A stretch of DNA of 64,000 nt. Origin: CADEDH01 sp965262175. Lineage in GTDB: Bacteria; Actinomycetota; Acidimicrobiia; Acidimicrobiales; SZUA-35. Location: NCBI GenBank assembly GCA_965262175.1, contig CBDHES010000002.1, positions 682,001 through 746,000 of the forward strand, read 5' to 3'. A program made the position numbers and the translations under genes. Of the stretch, positions 35,836 through 44,714 are shown in pieces (position 1 is the stretch's first letter; every line of letters begins with the position of its first letter). The notes below the pieces were generated by a model that worked only from the letters and a program-made list of their open reading frames with translations, ran no database searches and was not told the origin of the DNA.

Positions 35836-36774
35836 ATGACCCCCACCACACCACAACCGACCGAGACCGAGATCGGCTTCGATGCCGACGGGGTCGAGCT
35901 GACCGGCACGCTCATCCCACCCTCCCTGACGGCGACGCCCATGGCGCTCCTAGTCAGCGGGTCGGGTCCGATCGATCGTGACTCGAACACAAAACGGCTG
36001 CCCGTCGATGTCATGCGCCAGGTCGCCGGGCACCTGGCCGAGACCGGCGTCGGCACCTACCGCTACGACAAACGAGGGATCGGAGACAGCGGCGGCAGCT
36101 ACCACGCCGCCGGGCTGCACGACAACGTGGCCGACGCCGACGCCGCCATCGACATGCTCCGTCAGCACCCTTCGACCGGCGACCGGCCGCTGATCGTCAT
36201 CGGACACAGCGAAGGAGCGCTAATCGCCCTCCACCTCGCGGCCTCCGACCTGACGATCGACGGCATCGTCCTTCTCGCCGGGTCGGCGCAACCCGGGGGC
36301 GACGTCCTCCGGTGGCAGGGTCAGCAGCTCACACGGTCGATGCCCAGGCCGCTCCGAGCGCTCGTCCTCCGCTTCCAGCAGCGGCAGATCCACAAACTGG
36401 CCAGCACCACCACCGATACGACCGGACCGTTCTTCGCGAGGACCAACGCCAAATGGCACCGCGAGTTCATTGCCAGCGACCCGGCCCGCTTGCTCCCCCA
36501 GGTCACGGTGCCAGTCCTGGCCATCACCGGTGACAAGGACATCCAGGTCGACCCCGACGACGTCGCCCGAATGGGTGAGCTCGTCGCTGGGCCGTTCACC
36601 GGCGCCAACCCGTCCGATGTCACCCACCTCCTCCGAGCCGACCCGGGACCACCGTCTGTCCGCACCTACAAGCGACAGGCCGAACGCCCCCTCAGCCCGG
36701 TCGTGCTCGAACTCATCTCGCGGTGGACCACCACCCTCATCTCGACGGGCCTCGACCAGGAGCCAGCATCATGA
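35836..36774 (+). CDS. alpha/beta-hydrolase (serine type)
   Basis: 312 aa. ALLVSGSGPIDRD is the oxyanion strand and loop, YRYDKRGIGDSGG the following strand, and VIGHSEGALIAL the nucleophile elbow with Ser. The acid lies in AITGDKDIQV and the His in DVTHLLRADPG. The pattern resembles bacterial acyl-peptide/carboxylesterase hydrolases of the COG1073 type. It starts 4 bases after the preceding stop and overlaps the next gene by ATGA. Confidence 0.83.
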   Translation: MTPTTPQPTETEIGFDADGVELTGTLIPPSLTATPMALLVSGSGPIDRDSNTKRLPVDVMRQVAGHLAETGVGTYRYDKRGIGDSGGSYHAAGLHDNVADADAAIDMLRQHPSTGDRPLIVIGHSEGALIALHLAASDLTIDGIVLLAGSAQPGGDVLRWQGQQLTRSMPRPLRALVLRFQQRQIHKLASTTTDTTGPFFARTNAKWHREFIASDPARLLPQVTVPVLAITGDKDIQVDPDDVARMGELVAGPFTGANPSDVTHLLRADPGPPSVRTYKRQAERPLSPVVLELISRWTTTLISTGLDQEPAS

Positions 36775-37130
36775 CCATCTACGACGACCACACCATCACC
36801 GTCGACGACGACGCAGTCGTCATCAAGCGCTACACCTGGCTCCGGCGATCCCGTCGCATCCCTCGATCCGAGATACGGCACATCGACACCTTCGAAACGG
36901 GCCTCCTGTCGGGGCGCCATCGCCTCGTCGGCATCTCACCACTCCGGCCCCGCAACTGGTTCTCCTGGGAGCGGGGACGCTCGCGGAGCAGCGTGGCGGT
37001 GGCCCTCGACGTCGGCCGCCTCTTCCGCCCGACGGTCACCCCGGACGATCCGGACGCGGTCGTCGCGCTCCTCCAGACGAGCGGCAGATCGCCTGGTGAC
37101 GGACCCGCCACTGAGGCGTCCAATCCATGA
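36771..37130 (+). CDS. small PH-like domain protein
   Basis: 119 aa. Beta-rich and basic: ITVDDDAVVIKRYTWLRRSR, then IPRSEIRHIDTFETG, LVGISPLRPRNWFSWERG and VAVALDVGR. The strand order and single C-terminal helix (DPDAVVALLQTSG) resemble bacterial PH-like domains. It is translationally coupled on both sides (ATGA overlaps), so it is a genuine gene of the operon. Function unknown. Confidence 0.7.
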   Translation: MTIYDDHTITVDDDAVVIKRYTWLRRSRRIPRSEIRHIDTFETGLLSGRHRLVGISPLRPRNWFSWERGRSRSSVAVALDVGRLFRPTVTPDDPDAVVALLQTSGRSPGDGPATEASNP

Positions 37131-38002
37131 GCAGCGACGATCGATCGAACCAGCAGATCCGGCTCCGGGACGCACGCACGCTGGCCTTCGCCGAGTACGG
37201 AAGCCCGCGAGGAGCACCGATGCTCTTCTTTCACGGAGGCAACGATTCGCGACTGGAAGCAGCGATCTTCCACCGTGACGCCAGCGAGATCGGCGTGCGG
37301 GTGATCGCCCCCGATCGGCCCGGCTACGGGCAGTCCGACCATCAACCGGGCCGAAGGTTGATCGACTGGCCGAACGACGTGGAGCGGCTCATCGACACCC
37401 TGCTCGTGAACGACTTCGCGGTGGCCGGCCACTCGGGCGGTGGGCCGCACGCAGCAGCCGTGGCCCACGCGCTGCCGTCACGCTGCACCACTGCTGCCCT
37501 GATCGCCAGCCCCGCCCCAGCTGCTAGCAGCGACCGGGGCCTCCACCCCCTGTTCCGCTTCGCCAACTTGCTGATGCGGGCGTCCCCAACCCTCAATCGT
37601 CGCCTGCAACAGCGATGGGCCGATCAGGTGCTCAACACCCCAGATCGCTTCTTCCAGCAGTGGGGACGGATCTCACCGGCTGATGGCGCGCTCTTCGAGG
37701 CCCATCCCGAGATCCGGGAGATGATTGAGACCGAGATGGGAGAGGTCGCCCGGAACGGCATCGAGGGCATCCTCCAAGAGCATCGGCTCTATCGCCGGTC
37801 CTGGGGCTTCGACCTGGCCGACATCACCACCGCCGTGGACATCTGGCAGGGCCTCGCCGACAGCCAAGCGGCTCCATCCTGGGCTGAGTACCTGGCGAGC
37901 CACATCCCCAACGCCAGGCTCGAGGTCGTTCCAGGGGCCGGCCACTTCTCCGTCCTGACCCGTCAACGCCGAGACATCCTGGAACGAGCACGAGATGCCT
38001 AA
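37127..38002 (+). CDS. alpha/beta-hydrolase (serine type)
   Basis: 291 aa. Motifs are LFFHGGNDSR (oxyanion), PDRPGYGQSDHQPG, AVAGHSGGGPHA (nucleophile Ser), and GAGHFSVL (His). A helical cap lies between about 130 and 220. It resembles proline iminopeptidase-like or lipolytic hydrolases; the substrate is unknown. It is the second hydrolase of this operon and overlaps the previous gene by ATGA. Confidence 0.83.
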   Translation: MSSDDRSNQQIRLRDARTLAFAEYGSPRGAPMLFFHGGNDSRLEAAIFHRDASEIGVRVIAPDRPGYGQSDHQPGRRLIDWPNDVERLIDTLLVNDFAVAGHSGGGPHAAAVAHALPSRCTTAALIASPAPAASSDRGLHPLFRFANLLMRASPTLNRRLQQRWADQVLNTPDRFFQQWGRISPADGALFEAHPEIREMIETEMGEVARNGIEGILQEHRLYRRSWGFDLADITTAVDIWQGLADSQAAPSWAEYLASHIPNARLEVVPGAGHFSVLTRQRRDILERARDA

Positions 38003-38125
38003 CCACCGACGCCACAAGCTGAGAACAACACCACGCACTCGTTCGATGAGCCGCCACTGTGGCCTGCACCTCGCCAGGTGCCACGTGACGAAACCGGGCG
38101 CCGACGAGGAGGGAGGGAACGATCC

Positions 38126-38785
38126 ATGGCGATAGCAACACGGCGGCAAGTCGACGGCGGGTGGAATCGGCGAGCACGTGTGTCGTGGTGGTTGATGCTG
38201 GTCCTAGCCCTGTTGATGACGTTGCTGGCAGCCCGCTACCTCCCAGCCGACCCCGACACCTACTTCGCCGAGCAACGGCACGTCTACGAGGACAACACGT
38301 TCGCCATCCTGGGACACATTCTCGGCGCGTCGATCGCGATGATTCTCGGTCCGTTCCAGTTCCTCCCAGGACAACGCAAACGTCTGCTCGGCCTTCACCG
38401 CTGGGCAGGCCGCCTGTATCTCGCAGGCGTCGGCGTCGGCTCAGTGTTCGGCTTCTTCATGGCCTGGCTCGCCTACGGCGGCATCGTGTCGAGCCTGGGC
38501 TTCGCCACCCTCGCAGTGCTCTGGCTCTCCACGGGCGCCATGGCACTCGCCCGAGTGCGAAGCGGCGACATCCAGGCCCACCGCGACTGGATGGTCCGAA
38601 ACTACGCCCTCACCCTGGCGGCGGTGACCCTGCGCATCTGGCTCCCTCTGCTCAGCGTGGCCATCGGCATCGAGTTCACCGACGCCTATCGCACCGTCGC
38701 CTGGCTCTGCTGGATCCCCAACCTCATCCTCGCCGAGCGCATCATCCGAACAACGAACAACGGGTCGAGTTGGACTGTCGACTGA
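38126..38785 (+). CDS. DUF2306 membrane protein
   Basis: 219 aa with six or seven membrane helices. Family motifs are ILGHILGASIAMILGPFQFL, LHRWAGRLYLAGV and AHRDWMVRNYALTLAAVTLR, where the conserved His in LGH, LHR and AHRDW suggest heme or metal contacts. ATG 38126 follows GAGGAGGGAGGG. Its role is unknown, though the family is often found near regulators and redox genes. It is the last gene of the block that begins at 34815. Confidence 0.85.
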   Translation: MAIATRRQVDGGWNRRARVSWWLMLVLALLMTLLAARYLPADPDTYFAEQRHVYEDNTFAILGHILGASIAMILGPFQFLPGQRKRLLGLHRWAGRLYLAGVGVGSVFGFFMAWLAYGGIVSSLGFATLAVLWLSTGAMALARVRSGDIQAHRDWMVRNYALTLAAVTLRIWLPLLSVAIGIEFTDAYRTVAWLCWIPNLILAERIIRTTNNGSSWTVD

Positions 38786-39262
38786 TCTCGATCATGCGCC
38801 ACCGCCTTCGGGCACGCCAACAGCCCGGCGACCGAGCACGCAATCATGGTGACCGGCCCCCACGACCGACCGGCTTCATCGGGCATCCCGGCCCGATCGA
38901 GGTGAACGAGGTCTACGAGCGTCAAGTGACCGGAGAGTGGGTGACCCGTCGGTCTGGGATAACGCGCACAGTGCGTATCTGAGATGGAGCCGTCAACTGA
39001 AGCCAGCGACAGAAGCCACTCGGGAACGGCACTTACCCTGTGCTCGACATCACCGGTCAGCCGGCGACACAACGACCCTGAGTGGCCACGACCACTATTA
39101 GCGACCGGCCCCGAGATTTCCGATCGCTCGACCTGCTCGACATCGCCGGGACTCGCGCACGGTGGCGGAGCGTTTCCGAGCGGTGATGCCGGGCGGCTCC
39201 TGGCAAGCGAGGCTCGGTCTGGTCTGACCGATCGGATGTGCCGCTACGGCGCTGTTCTGGAG
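38786..39262. other. no gene seen
   Basis: 477 bases without a frame of plausible composition on either strand. No clear hairpin or repeat was found. It separates the DUF2306 gene from a convergent VOC-family gene. Confidence 0.5.
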
Positions 39263-39664
39263 CTACCCGCCTGACGCCTCGGTCTCTGCTCCGTAGGGGC
39301 GGGTGATGATCTCCAGAAGATGGCCGTCGGGGTCCTCCCAGTAGACGCCGCGCCCACCATCGTTGTGGTTGATTTCGCCGGGCATGCGCCTCGACGGATC
39401 GGCCCAATGGCTGATCCCGCGTTCTTGGATGCGTCCGTAGATCTGATCGAACTCGTCGTCGCTCACCAGGAATGCGAGGTGTTGAGGGGTGATGGCGCCG
39501 CCGGACCAGGTGGCGTAGTCGAGAGAGACGCCATTGCCGAGGTTGACCACCAGGAACTGGCCAGCGAAGTCAGTGGGCTCGTCGAGGCCGAGAAGATCGA
39601 CGACGTGCTCGGCTCCCCGCCGCCTGTCCTGACTCCAGACGATGATGTGGTTGAGGTCCGGCAC
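39263..39664 (-). CDS. VOC (glyoxalase/bleomycin-resistance) family protein
   Basis: 133 aa from GTG 39664. Vicinal-oxygen-chelate pattern: LNHIIVWSQDRRRGAEHVVD, QFLVVNLGNGVSLDYAT, HLAFLVSDDEFDQIYGRIQE, and GRGVYWEDPDGHLLEIIT with the metal Glu. These bind a divalent metal and act on small reactive molecules; the substrate is unknown. AGGAG lies just before the GTG. The open frame upstream of the GTG is not family-like. Confidence 0.83.
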   Translation of the reverse strand: MPDLNHIIVWSQDRRRGAEHVVDLLGLDEPTDFAGQFLVVNLGNGVSLDYATWSGGAITPQHLAFLVSDDEFDQIYGRIQERGISHWADPSRRMPGEINHNDGGRGVYWEDPDGHLLEIITRPYGAETEASGG

Positions 39665-39862
39665 GACTCCTACGATACCAACGGCTGGACCCGCCCATAG
39701 TCGGCAATCCCGATGGGGGTCCGGCAGGGGCCGTAGCCTCGCGGACCGCCCGGTCGAGCCGCTCGATGATGCTCCGCTCCGGCACCTGAGGGCCACAGCA
39801 CTGCGGCACGACGCGAGCGCTGAGAAACTGCAGCGCCCTTGGCCGGCCCCCGCTAGCGAGTT

Positions 39863-40159
39863 CTAGCCAGTCGTGTTCGTCCACAGTGCATCGGCCATCT
39901 TCGAGGCGAGATAGCGATAGTCCTCAATGAGCGGGCCGACGGACTTGGGGTCTAGCTCGAAGCTACCCATCAGCCCCTTCGCCAGGTCTTCGGTCCTGCG
40001 GGCCCGATCGTCAGTGGCACCACCTCGGCGGTGGAAGGAGTTCCATCTCCGGACCGCTTGCGACGCGACTTCCTCGACACTCGACGCAACAGGGCACCCT
40101 TCGCCCCATGCCTCGGCAACGGCCCGACGTGCGGCCGCCAGCTGATCATCTCGCTGCAC
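39863..40159 (-). CDS. hypothetical protein, 98 aa
   Basis: Starts at GTG 40159. It is mostly helical and charged (SVEEVASQAVRRWNSFHRRG, RRTEDLAKGLMGSFELDP, VGPLIEDYRYLASKMADALW), with codon third positions rich in G/C. No domain recognised. The strand, spacing and amphipathic pattern make it more likely real than a shadow frame, but evidence is thin. Confidence 0.45.
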   Translation of the reverse strand: MQRDDQLAAARRAVAEAWGEGCPVASSVEEVASQAVRRWNSFHRRGGATDDRARRTEDLAKGLMGSFELDPKSVGPLIEDYRYLASKMADALWTNTTG

Positions 40160-40286
40160 TGAACCACTTTGCCACCAGGTGTCGCCACCACGAAGTGCGG
40201 CACATGTCGGGCATCCGGAAGCTCCGGCCTGGTGTGCCGATGAGTATGCTCACCAATGGCGCCAGCCGGACGCCTAGGGTGACCAG

Positions 40287-40610
40287 GTGGTCATCGTCCT
40301 CCTTGACTCCGGGGATCTCCAGAGCTTCCCGAGCTTCCACGACACCTTCCAGCGGGAGTTCGGCTTTCCTGACTTCTACGGCAGGAACATGAACGCCTGG
40401 ATCGACTGCATGACCTCGCTCGACGAGCCTAATGACGGGCTGACGTCGGTCCATTGCGCCAAGGGCGATCTGGTCACGGTGTGCCTCGCCAATGCCGGAC
40501 AGATCCCGGCAGATGTCTTCGAGGCGCTGAACGAGTGTGCCGCCTTCGTCAACTGGCGCAGGATCGAGGTCGGCGAGCTGCCGGTCCTTGCTCTTGCTTA
40601 CCACCGATAG
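40287..40610 (+). CDS. barstar-family protein
   Basis: 107 aa. The barstar core is visible: FHDTFQREFGFPDFYGRNMN, then AWIDCMTSLDE, as in barnase inhibitors (FGRNLDALWDCL-type). Acidic residues that would face the nuclease active site are present. Barstar proteins neutralise a partner ribonuclease, but no barnase-like gene is adjacent. GTG 40287 is the only good start. It may be an orphan immunity gene. Confidence 0.75.
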   Translation: MVIVLLDSGDLQSFPSFHDTFQREFGFPDFYGRNMNAWIDCMTSLDEPNDGLTSVHCAKGDLVTVCLANAGQIPADVFEALNECAAFVNWRRIEVGELPVLALAYHR

Positions 40611-40847
40611 CAACGCCCGGAATCGGCACTACCAGCACGCTCGACAACGACAACGCCTGGCCCATCGCCAGCACTGACCGTGGCCGCCGGCGCCCGGAAC
40701 GCTCAGCGCACCGTCGGTGGTCGCGTTTCCGGGGGGCCAGGGTGTTCGGGTTCGCCGGGACTGGAGCGCGTCGAGCTGCCTTGGTTTCCGGGCGGAGTTG
40801 TCAACTGCGCCTGATGATCGCACTGCCTGACCTGACGCTCCCCACGG

Positions 40848-41696
40848 TCAGGCTGAGAGTCGCTTGTTGAGCGGCGAAGGGGCCGCCCGCAATGGGCTGA
40901 GGAGCGCAAGAAGCTCGCGGAACAGCTTGGCACCCACCATCGCTGTCATCCCATCGACGTCGCGTTCTGGATTGATCTCGACGAGGTCGGCGCCGACGAT
41001 GTCGACGTCTGCAGCGGCGAGGTCAGCGATGGCTTGGAGCAGTTGGCGGGTTGACCAGCCGCCCGGCTCGTAGTGCGACATGCCAGGGGCGAAGGCGGGG
41101 TCGAGCACATCGATATCGATCGAGACATAGACCGGGCCCTCGAGAGCCGGGACAGCATTCGGGTCGGTCCTGGCTTCGATGACTTCGACACCGAAACGAT
41201 CCGCTTGCTCGCGCTGATGGGGGGTCATCGTCCGGATCCCCATCTGGACCAGCCGGCTGACCTTGCTCTCCTCCATGATCCGTGCGAACGGGCACGCATG
41301 GGAGTACCGGTCACCATCGAGGTTGTCGTAGAGGTCGGGATGTGCGTCGAAGTGGACGATGGTGAGTTGCTCGTAGCGTTCGGTGATGGCTTGCACGACG
41401 GGCCAGGTGACGAGGTGGTCGCCACCGATGGACAAGAGCTTGCTCCCGTCGCGAACTGCTGCCGCGGCCCCAGCGCGGATCATCGGCAATGCCCGTTCTA
41501 CATCTTCTGGTAGTTCGAGGTCGCCAAGATCGGTCCACAACGACGACGTGTCGGGGTTCCAGTCTCGTCCGTCCTCGCTGCACCAGTTCGCCGACCCGCA
41601 CACGAGTGCGGCGCGTACAGCGGCTGGGGCCGCGGCGGGGCCCCGTAGGAACGATGAGTGGGTGTCGTAGGGGATGCCGAGAACGTTGACGGTCAC
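40848..41696 (-). CDS. arginase/agmatinase-family ureohydrolase
   Basis: 282 aa. All manganese ligands are present: His94 in SIGGDHL, Asp117/His119/Asp121 in HFDAHPDLYD, and Asp194/Asp196 in VSIDIDVLDPAFAPG. The family splits guanidino compounds (arginine, agmatine, guanidinobutyrate) into urea and an amine. The loop deciding the substrate is closer to agmatinase than to arginase, but this is not certain. GTG 41696 overlaps by GTGA the stop of a 31-residue aminotransferase-like fragment upstream. Confidence 0.85.
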   Translation of the reverse strand: MTVNVLGIPYDTHSSFLRGPAAAPAAVRAALVCGSANWCSEDGRDWNPDTSSLWTDLGDLELPEDVERALPMIRAGAAAAVRDGSKLLSIGGDHLVTWPVVQAITERYEQLTIVHFDAHPDLYDNLDGDRYSHACPFARIMEESKVSRLVQMGIRTMTPHQREQADRFGVEVIEARTDPNAVPALEGPVYVSIDIDVLDPAFAPGMSHYEPGGWSTRQLLQAIADLAAADVDIVGADLVEINPERDVDGMTAMVGAKLFRELLALLSPLRAAPSPLNKRLSA

Positions 41697-41788
41697 GCGT
41701 CGACGCTAGTTCCGGGTCGCACGGCTTTCTCGGCCGTGAACTCCCACCTCGAGAAGTAGGTCTCGAGTCGGAAGTCAGGGAGCTGCAT
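41693..41788 (-). pseudogene. N-terminal fragment of a PLP aminotransferase
   Basis: A 31-codon frame from ATG 41788 codes MQLPDFRLETYFSRWEFTAE plus 11 residues. The LPxFxLExYFxxxEFTA pattern is the N-terminus of a group of class I aminotransferases. After the first 20 residues the sequence diverges and stops, overlapping the ureohydrolase GTG. It is either a deletion remnant or a leader peptide coupling translation. Confidence 0.4.
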
Positions 41789-41861
41789 CGGCTAGACACT
41801 AGCCAGCGCGTGCCGCCCTCCGACCGAAGCGCCGAGGGGTGCAGGCCCATCGTCCCGTATC

Positions 41862-41917
41862 GAGGTGTGCCCGGGGCGGGATTCGAACCCGCACGATCTT
41901 GCGATCCGAGGGGTTTA
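41862..41917 (-). repeat. distal attachment repeat (partial tRNA-Leu copy)
   Basis: 56 bases identical to 44715-44770 except at 41901 (g versus t). It covers the tRNA 3' end, T arm, variable arm and part of the anticodon stem-loop, then diverges at 41918. It is the far att site of the element. Confidence 0.85.
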
Positions 41918-42055
41918 TGCATTCGCTCTCCCATCAGCACCATGCGCCCCAGTCCGCCTGATGCGCCCTGATCAGGGGAAACAATCCGGCGAGTCCGGTG
42001 CCGTCCGGCCCGTTCGACGGGGCCCCGGAGAGTCCGGTGCACTCTCGTGCACGGG

Positions 42056-43615
42056 CTATGTCAGTTGATCGGGATCGTCCTCGTTCGGTCCCTCGCTCCT
42101 GTCATCGGATTCTCGGTACCCGAGGACGGGCGATGCTGATGCCGTTTCCAGATGGGGGCCGCTGGGCTGCGCGGCTCCTGCAGCCTGGTCGCGGGTCGAA
42201 TCCCGATTGACCTGATGAGCAAGCTCCCGATCCATGGAATATCCGGCACGTTGCGCATCAGTCGGGTCGGCAGCCGCTTGCGGGTGGGAAGGCTGCGGTT
42301 CTGAATCTCGGCGGTCGATCTTCTTGACCTGCGGAGCCGAGGGTGTCCATGGCGTGATGTTCTGCACGACCTCGCCGTACAGCCGCTCAGCGACAGAGAT
42401 GACCGTATCGATGAAGCCGGGTTTGCGACCGCCTGCCTTGCGGGCCTGCCCCATCTCAGCTCGGTAGGTCAGCTGGAAGCGATTGATGTCCTTGGCCTCG
42501 GGCACGAGAAGGTCTGGATCATCGAGAGCCTGCTGCAGGCTCGTCGACATCGGGGTCCGAGCGTGGGGAGCATACGCGTCGATCACCAGCGCTGGGTTGG
42601 CCGTGCTGCTGATCTGTCGGAGAAGCCAGGTGACCGAGCCTCGACCCTTCCGATCGCCGGGGGCCGGCACCTCCACCGAAGCCGTCAGTCGACGAGCCCG
42701 AAGATCGGCGGTGACCTCGACTTCACCGACCGCACCGGCGATGCGGATTCGATCCGAAAGCGACCCTTTCTCTGCCAGGTGAGCGGCAAGGTGAGCTAAG
42801 CGTGCCTTCGGATCGCGCTGACTCCGCGGAAGGACTCGAACTACGTCGGCACCCGTTTCGGACTGGATGCGAATGGCCAGATACTGCGTGAGCTGACCCC
42901 ACTTCGTCGCAACGTCCTGCACGGATTCGTCGGACTTGCGGAGATTGCCCTCCTTGGCCCCGTCTCGAACCTCGACCCATCCGGGTCCCATGTCGTTCAT
43001 CGCCAATGCACCTGACGCTGGGTGCTCGAGGTAGCGGATCAACTCGTCGAGGATCCACTCCTGTTCCGGGTCGTCGACTCCAGCGTGAACCTTGCACTGG
43101 ATGGCTTCCGAGAGGATCTCCGTCCACGATAGGTGGTTGATCATCACTCGTGAGTTCGACCGAACCTTCAACCCGGGAGTCGGGTGCGCACCTGCGATGC
43201 CGAGTTCGTTAGAGATCGAAATCACGGTGTCGGCCCCGACCTCGCGAGCCCCGAGTAGGTAGCTGTTCAGTTGGTCGGCTTCGAGCTCGCTATCACCTGT
43301 CTTCACCTCGACCAAGGCGGTCCAGGTAGTCGAACCGTAGGTCACCCGTAGCAGGCCGTCGGGGCGAACCTTGGATCCTTCGGGCAGCGAGATCTCGACC
43401 TCCGTGAACGCTTCGACCTCGGCCTTCTTTGCTCGACTGGCTCCGAGGGGTGACAACACGGCGATAGAGAAGTCACGAACGATCGTCATCACTGCCAGGA
43501 GCGCACTGGTCGCTCGCTGTTCGGCTTCACGATCGTTCCCGATCCCACTCGTCGGAATCAGACGCGCTCTCTGCATCTCACTCACTGTCTTGCTCCCCCA
43601 TCCAACTAACGTCAT
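42056..43615 (-). CDS. nuclease-like 'stress response protein' of the element (PD-(D/E)xK-type motif)
   Basis: 519 aa from ATG 43615. The N-terminus (MQRARLIPTSGI, EQRATSALLAVM) matches an actinobacterial family usually labelled stress response protein. Around residues 70-115 are RPDGLLRVTYG and then WTALVEVKTGDSELEADQLN, which fit the Asp...Glu-x-Lys core of PD-(D/E)xK nucleases. The middle is alpha/beta; the last 110 residues are polar and disordered. It fills most of the tRNA-bounded element and is the likely cargo, possibly for defence. Catalysis is inferred from motifs only. Confidence 0.72.
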   Translation of the reverse strand: MTLVGWGSKTVSEMQRARLIPTSGIGNDREAEQRATSALLAVMTIVRDFSIAVLSPLGASRAKKAEVEAFTEVEISLPEGSKVRPDGLLRVTYGSTTWTALVEVKTGDSELEADQLNSYLLGAREVGADTVISISNELGIAGAHPTPGLKVRSNSRVMINHLSWTEILSEAIQCKVHAGVDDPEQEWILDELIRYLEHPASGALAMNDMGPGWVEVRDGAKEGNLRKSDESVQDVATKWGQLTQYLAIRIQSETGADVVRVLPRSQRDPKARLAHLAAHLAEKGSLSDRIRIAGAVGEVEVTADLRARRLTASVEVPAPGDRKGRGSVTWLLRQISSTANPALVIDAYAPHARTPMSTSLQQALDDPDLLVPEAKDINRFQLTYRAEMGQARKAGGRKPGFIDTVISVAERLYGEVVQNITPWTPSAPQVKKIDRRDSEPQPSHPQAAADPTDAQRAGYSMDRELAHQVNRDSTRDQAAGAAQPSGPHLETASASPVLGYRESDDRSEGPNEDDPDQLT

Positions 43616-43756
43616 AGCCAATCTGGGTATGAACCTAGCCGGCCGCGACCTACATGAACGCGGACACACCCGGAGTGGGTGAAACGACCGATGAGCCCGG
43701 GAGAGACCCTGTGGGTGGTTGCCTATGGAACACGAAGCTTCGGGTCGATTGCTTGC

Positions 43757-44245
43757 GTGCATCAGTCGCCTTGGTCAGTAGTATTGCTCGGGTGCGCGAC
43801 GGTCGGGTGCGGTGCAGAGGTGGAGATGGGTCAAGCGTCCGCTGCCTCGTCGACGACATTCTCCACGGATTCGACAATGGCGAAGTCGACTCCGACCGGA
43901 ACTCCATCAACGCAACCAGTGAGCGAATTCCTCAAAGAGATCGAGCGACGGTTCAACGATGAGTGTAGCGATCTCGTCGATCCAGGGTACTTTCCCGGCT
44001 TCCTTTCCGAAGCCGGAGAATCGAGCATCGAGTTCGATCTCAGCTCAGGTCAGTCGACGCCAAAGTGCAGCTCACTGCTGTTCGATATCCTGACTCAGGA
44101 TTTCGGATTCGGCGATGCGATATTCAGCCGAGTCCAGGGTACAAGAGCACTCGATGGAGAGCTTTCGGCGGACGCTGAGGATCGGATCGCTTATTGGAGA
44201 CTTCATCCCGACAATGGGTTGGACATGACGATCGAAGCGAAGTAG
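43757..44245 (+). CDS. putative lipoprotein carried by the element
   Basis: 162 aa if started at GTG 43757. A short hydrophobic stretch leads to a lipobox-like VGC (VVLLGCATVGCGAE). A Ser/Thr linker follows, then a soluble domain (VSEFLKEIERRFNDECSDLV, PKCSSLLFDILTQDFGFGD). Composition has lower GC than the surroundings. The frame is open further upstream to 43679. No known family is recognised. It is divergent from the nuclease-like gene, whose promoter must lie in the shared gap. Confidence 0.5.
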   Translation: MHQSPWSVVLLGCATVGCGAEVEMGQASAASSTTFSTDSTMAKSTPTGTPSTQPVSEFLKEIERRFNDECSDLVDPGYFPGFLSEAGESSIEFDLSSGQSTPKCSSLLFDILTQDFGFGDAIFSRVQGTRALDGELSADAEDRIAYWRLHPDNGLDMTIEAK

Positions 44246-44488
44246 CGAGGGACATGCCCAGCGAGCGCCCCGTCCTCCTCCGCGGGATTACGAGATCCAG
44301 CCGCCAGCACGGAAGCCGTTCATGCATCCGTCCGCAGATGCCTGTTCTACTGCATCTAGCGAGTTGAGGTCGTCATCCAATCCCGGAGTATCGATGAGCT
44401 CCTCGGACATGTGTGGCACTATCGACCACCGTGGGCCCCAAACAGCTTGTCGACCACGACGTCCGCTGCGTCTCGGCGATGGCCGGGG

Positions 44489-44692
44489 TCACGTGGGAAT
44501 AAGGTCGAGCGTGATGCCGGTGGTGGCATGGCCGAGGCGTTCGCTGACGATCTTGGGGTGGACGCGGCCTTGAGGGCGAGGGTGGCGTAGGTCGTGGAGG
44601 CGGAGCTTCGGTAGGGCGGAGGCTTGGACCTGCCGGGCGAACTCCCTTGCTGAACCGGACGGGATGCGAGCGGGCTTCGGTGCCATAGCCAA
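44489..44692 (-). pseudogene. tyrosine recombinase (phage integrase) C-terminal fragment
   Basis: The frame contains LPKLRLHDLRH and VHPKIVSERLGHATTGITLD, the box containing the Arg/His catalytic residues and its follow-on of tyrosine integrases. The segment joining them (PRPQGR) is in a shifted frame: the expected ATLALKA is encoded one frame over, showing a small deletion. The catalytic core upstream and the final Tyr region are missing. It sits right beside the tRNA, as an integrase normally does. Confidence 0.7.
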
Positions 44693-44714
44693 GCTTCAGC
44701 GTTTTACCTGTTCA

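Noticed and set aside
39570..39884. Minus-strand frame upstream of the VOC gene
   Set aside because: Has some codon-like composition, but overlaps the VOC start in another frame and shows no motif.
41862..41945. A second functional tRNA-Leu gene at 41868
   Set aside because: Only the 3' part matches; the 5' acceptor strand and D arm are absent, so it is an attachment-site copy.
44322..44573. 83-codon plus-strand frame opposite the integrase fragment
   Set aside because: Antisense to integrase motifs, with no ribosome site or domain.
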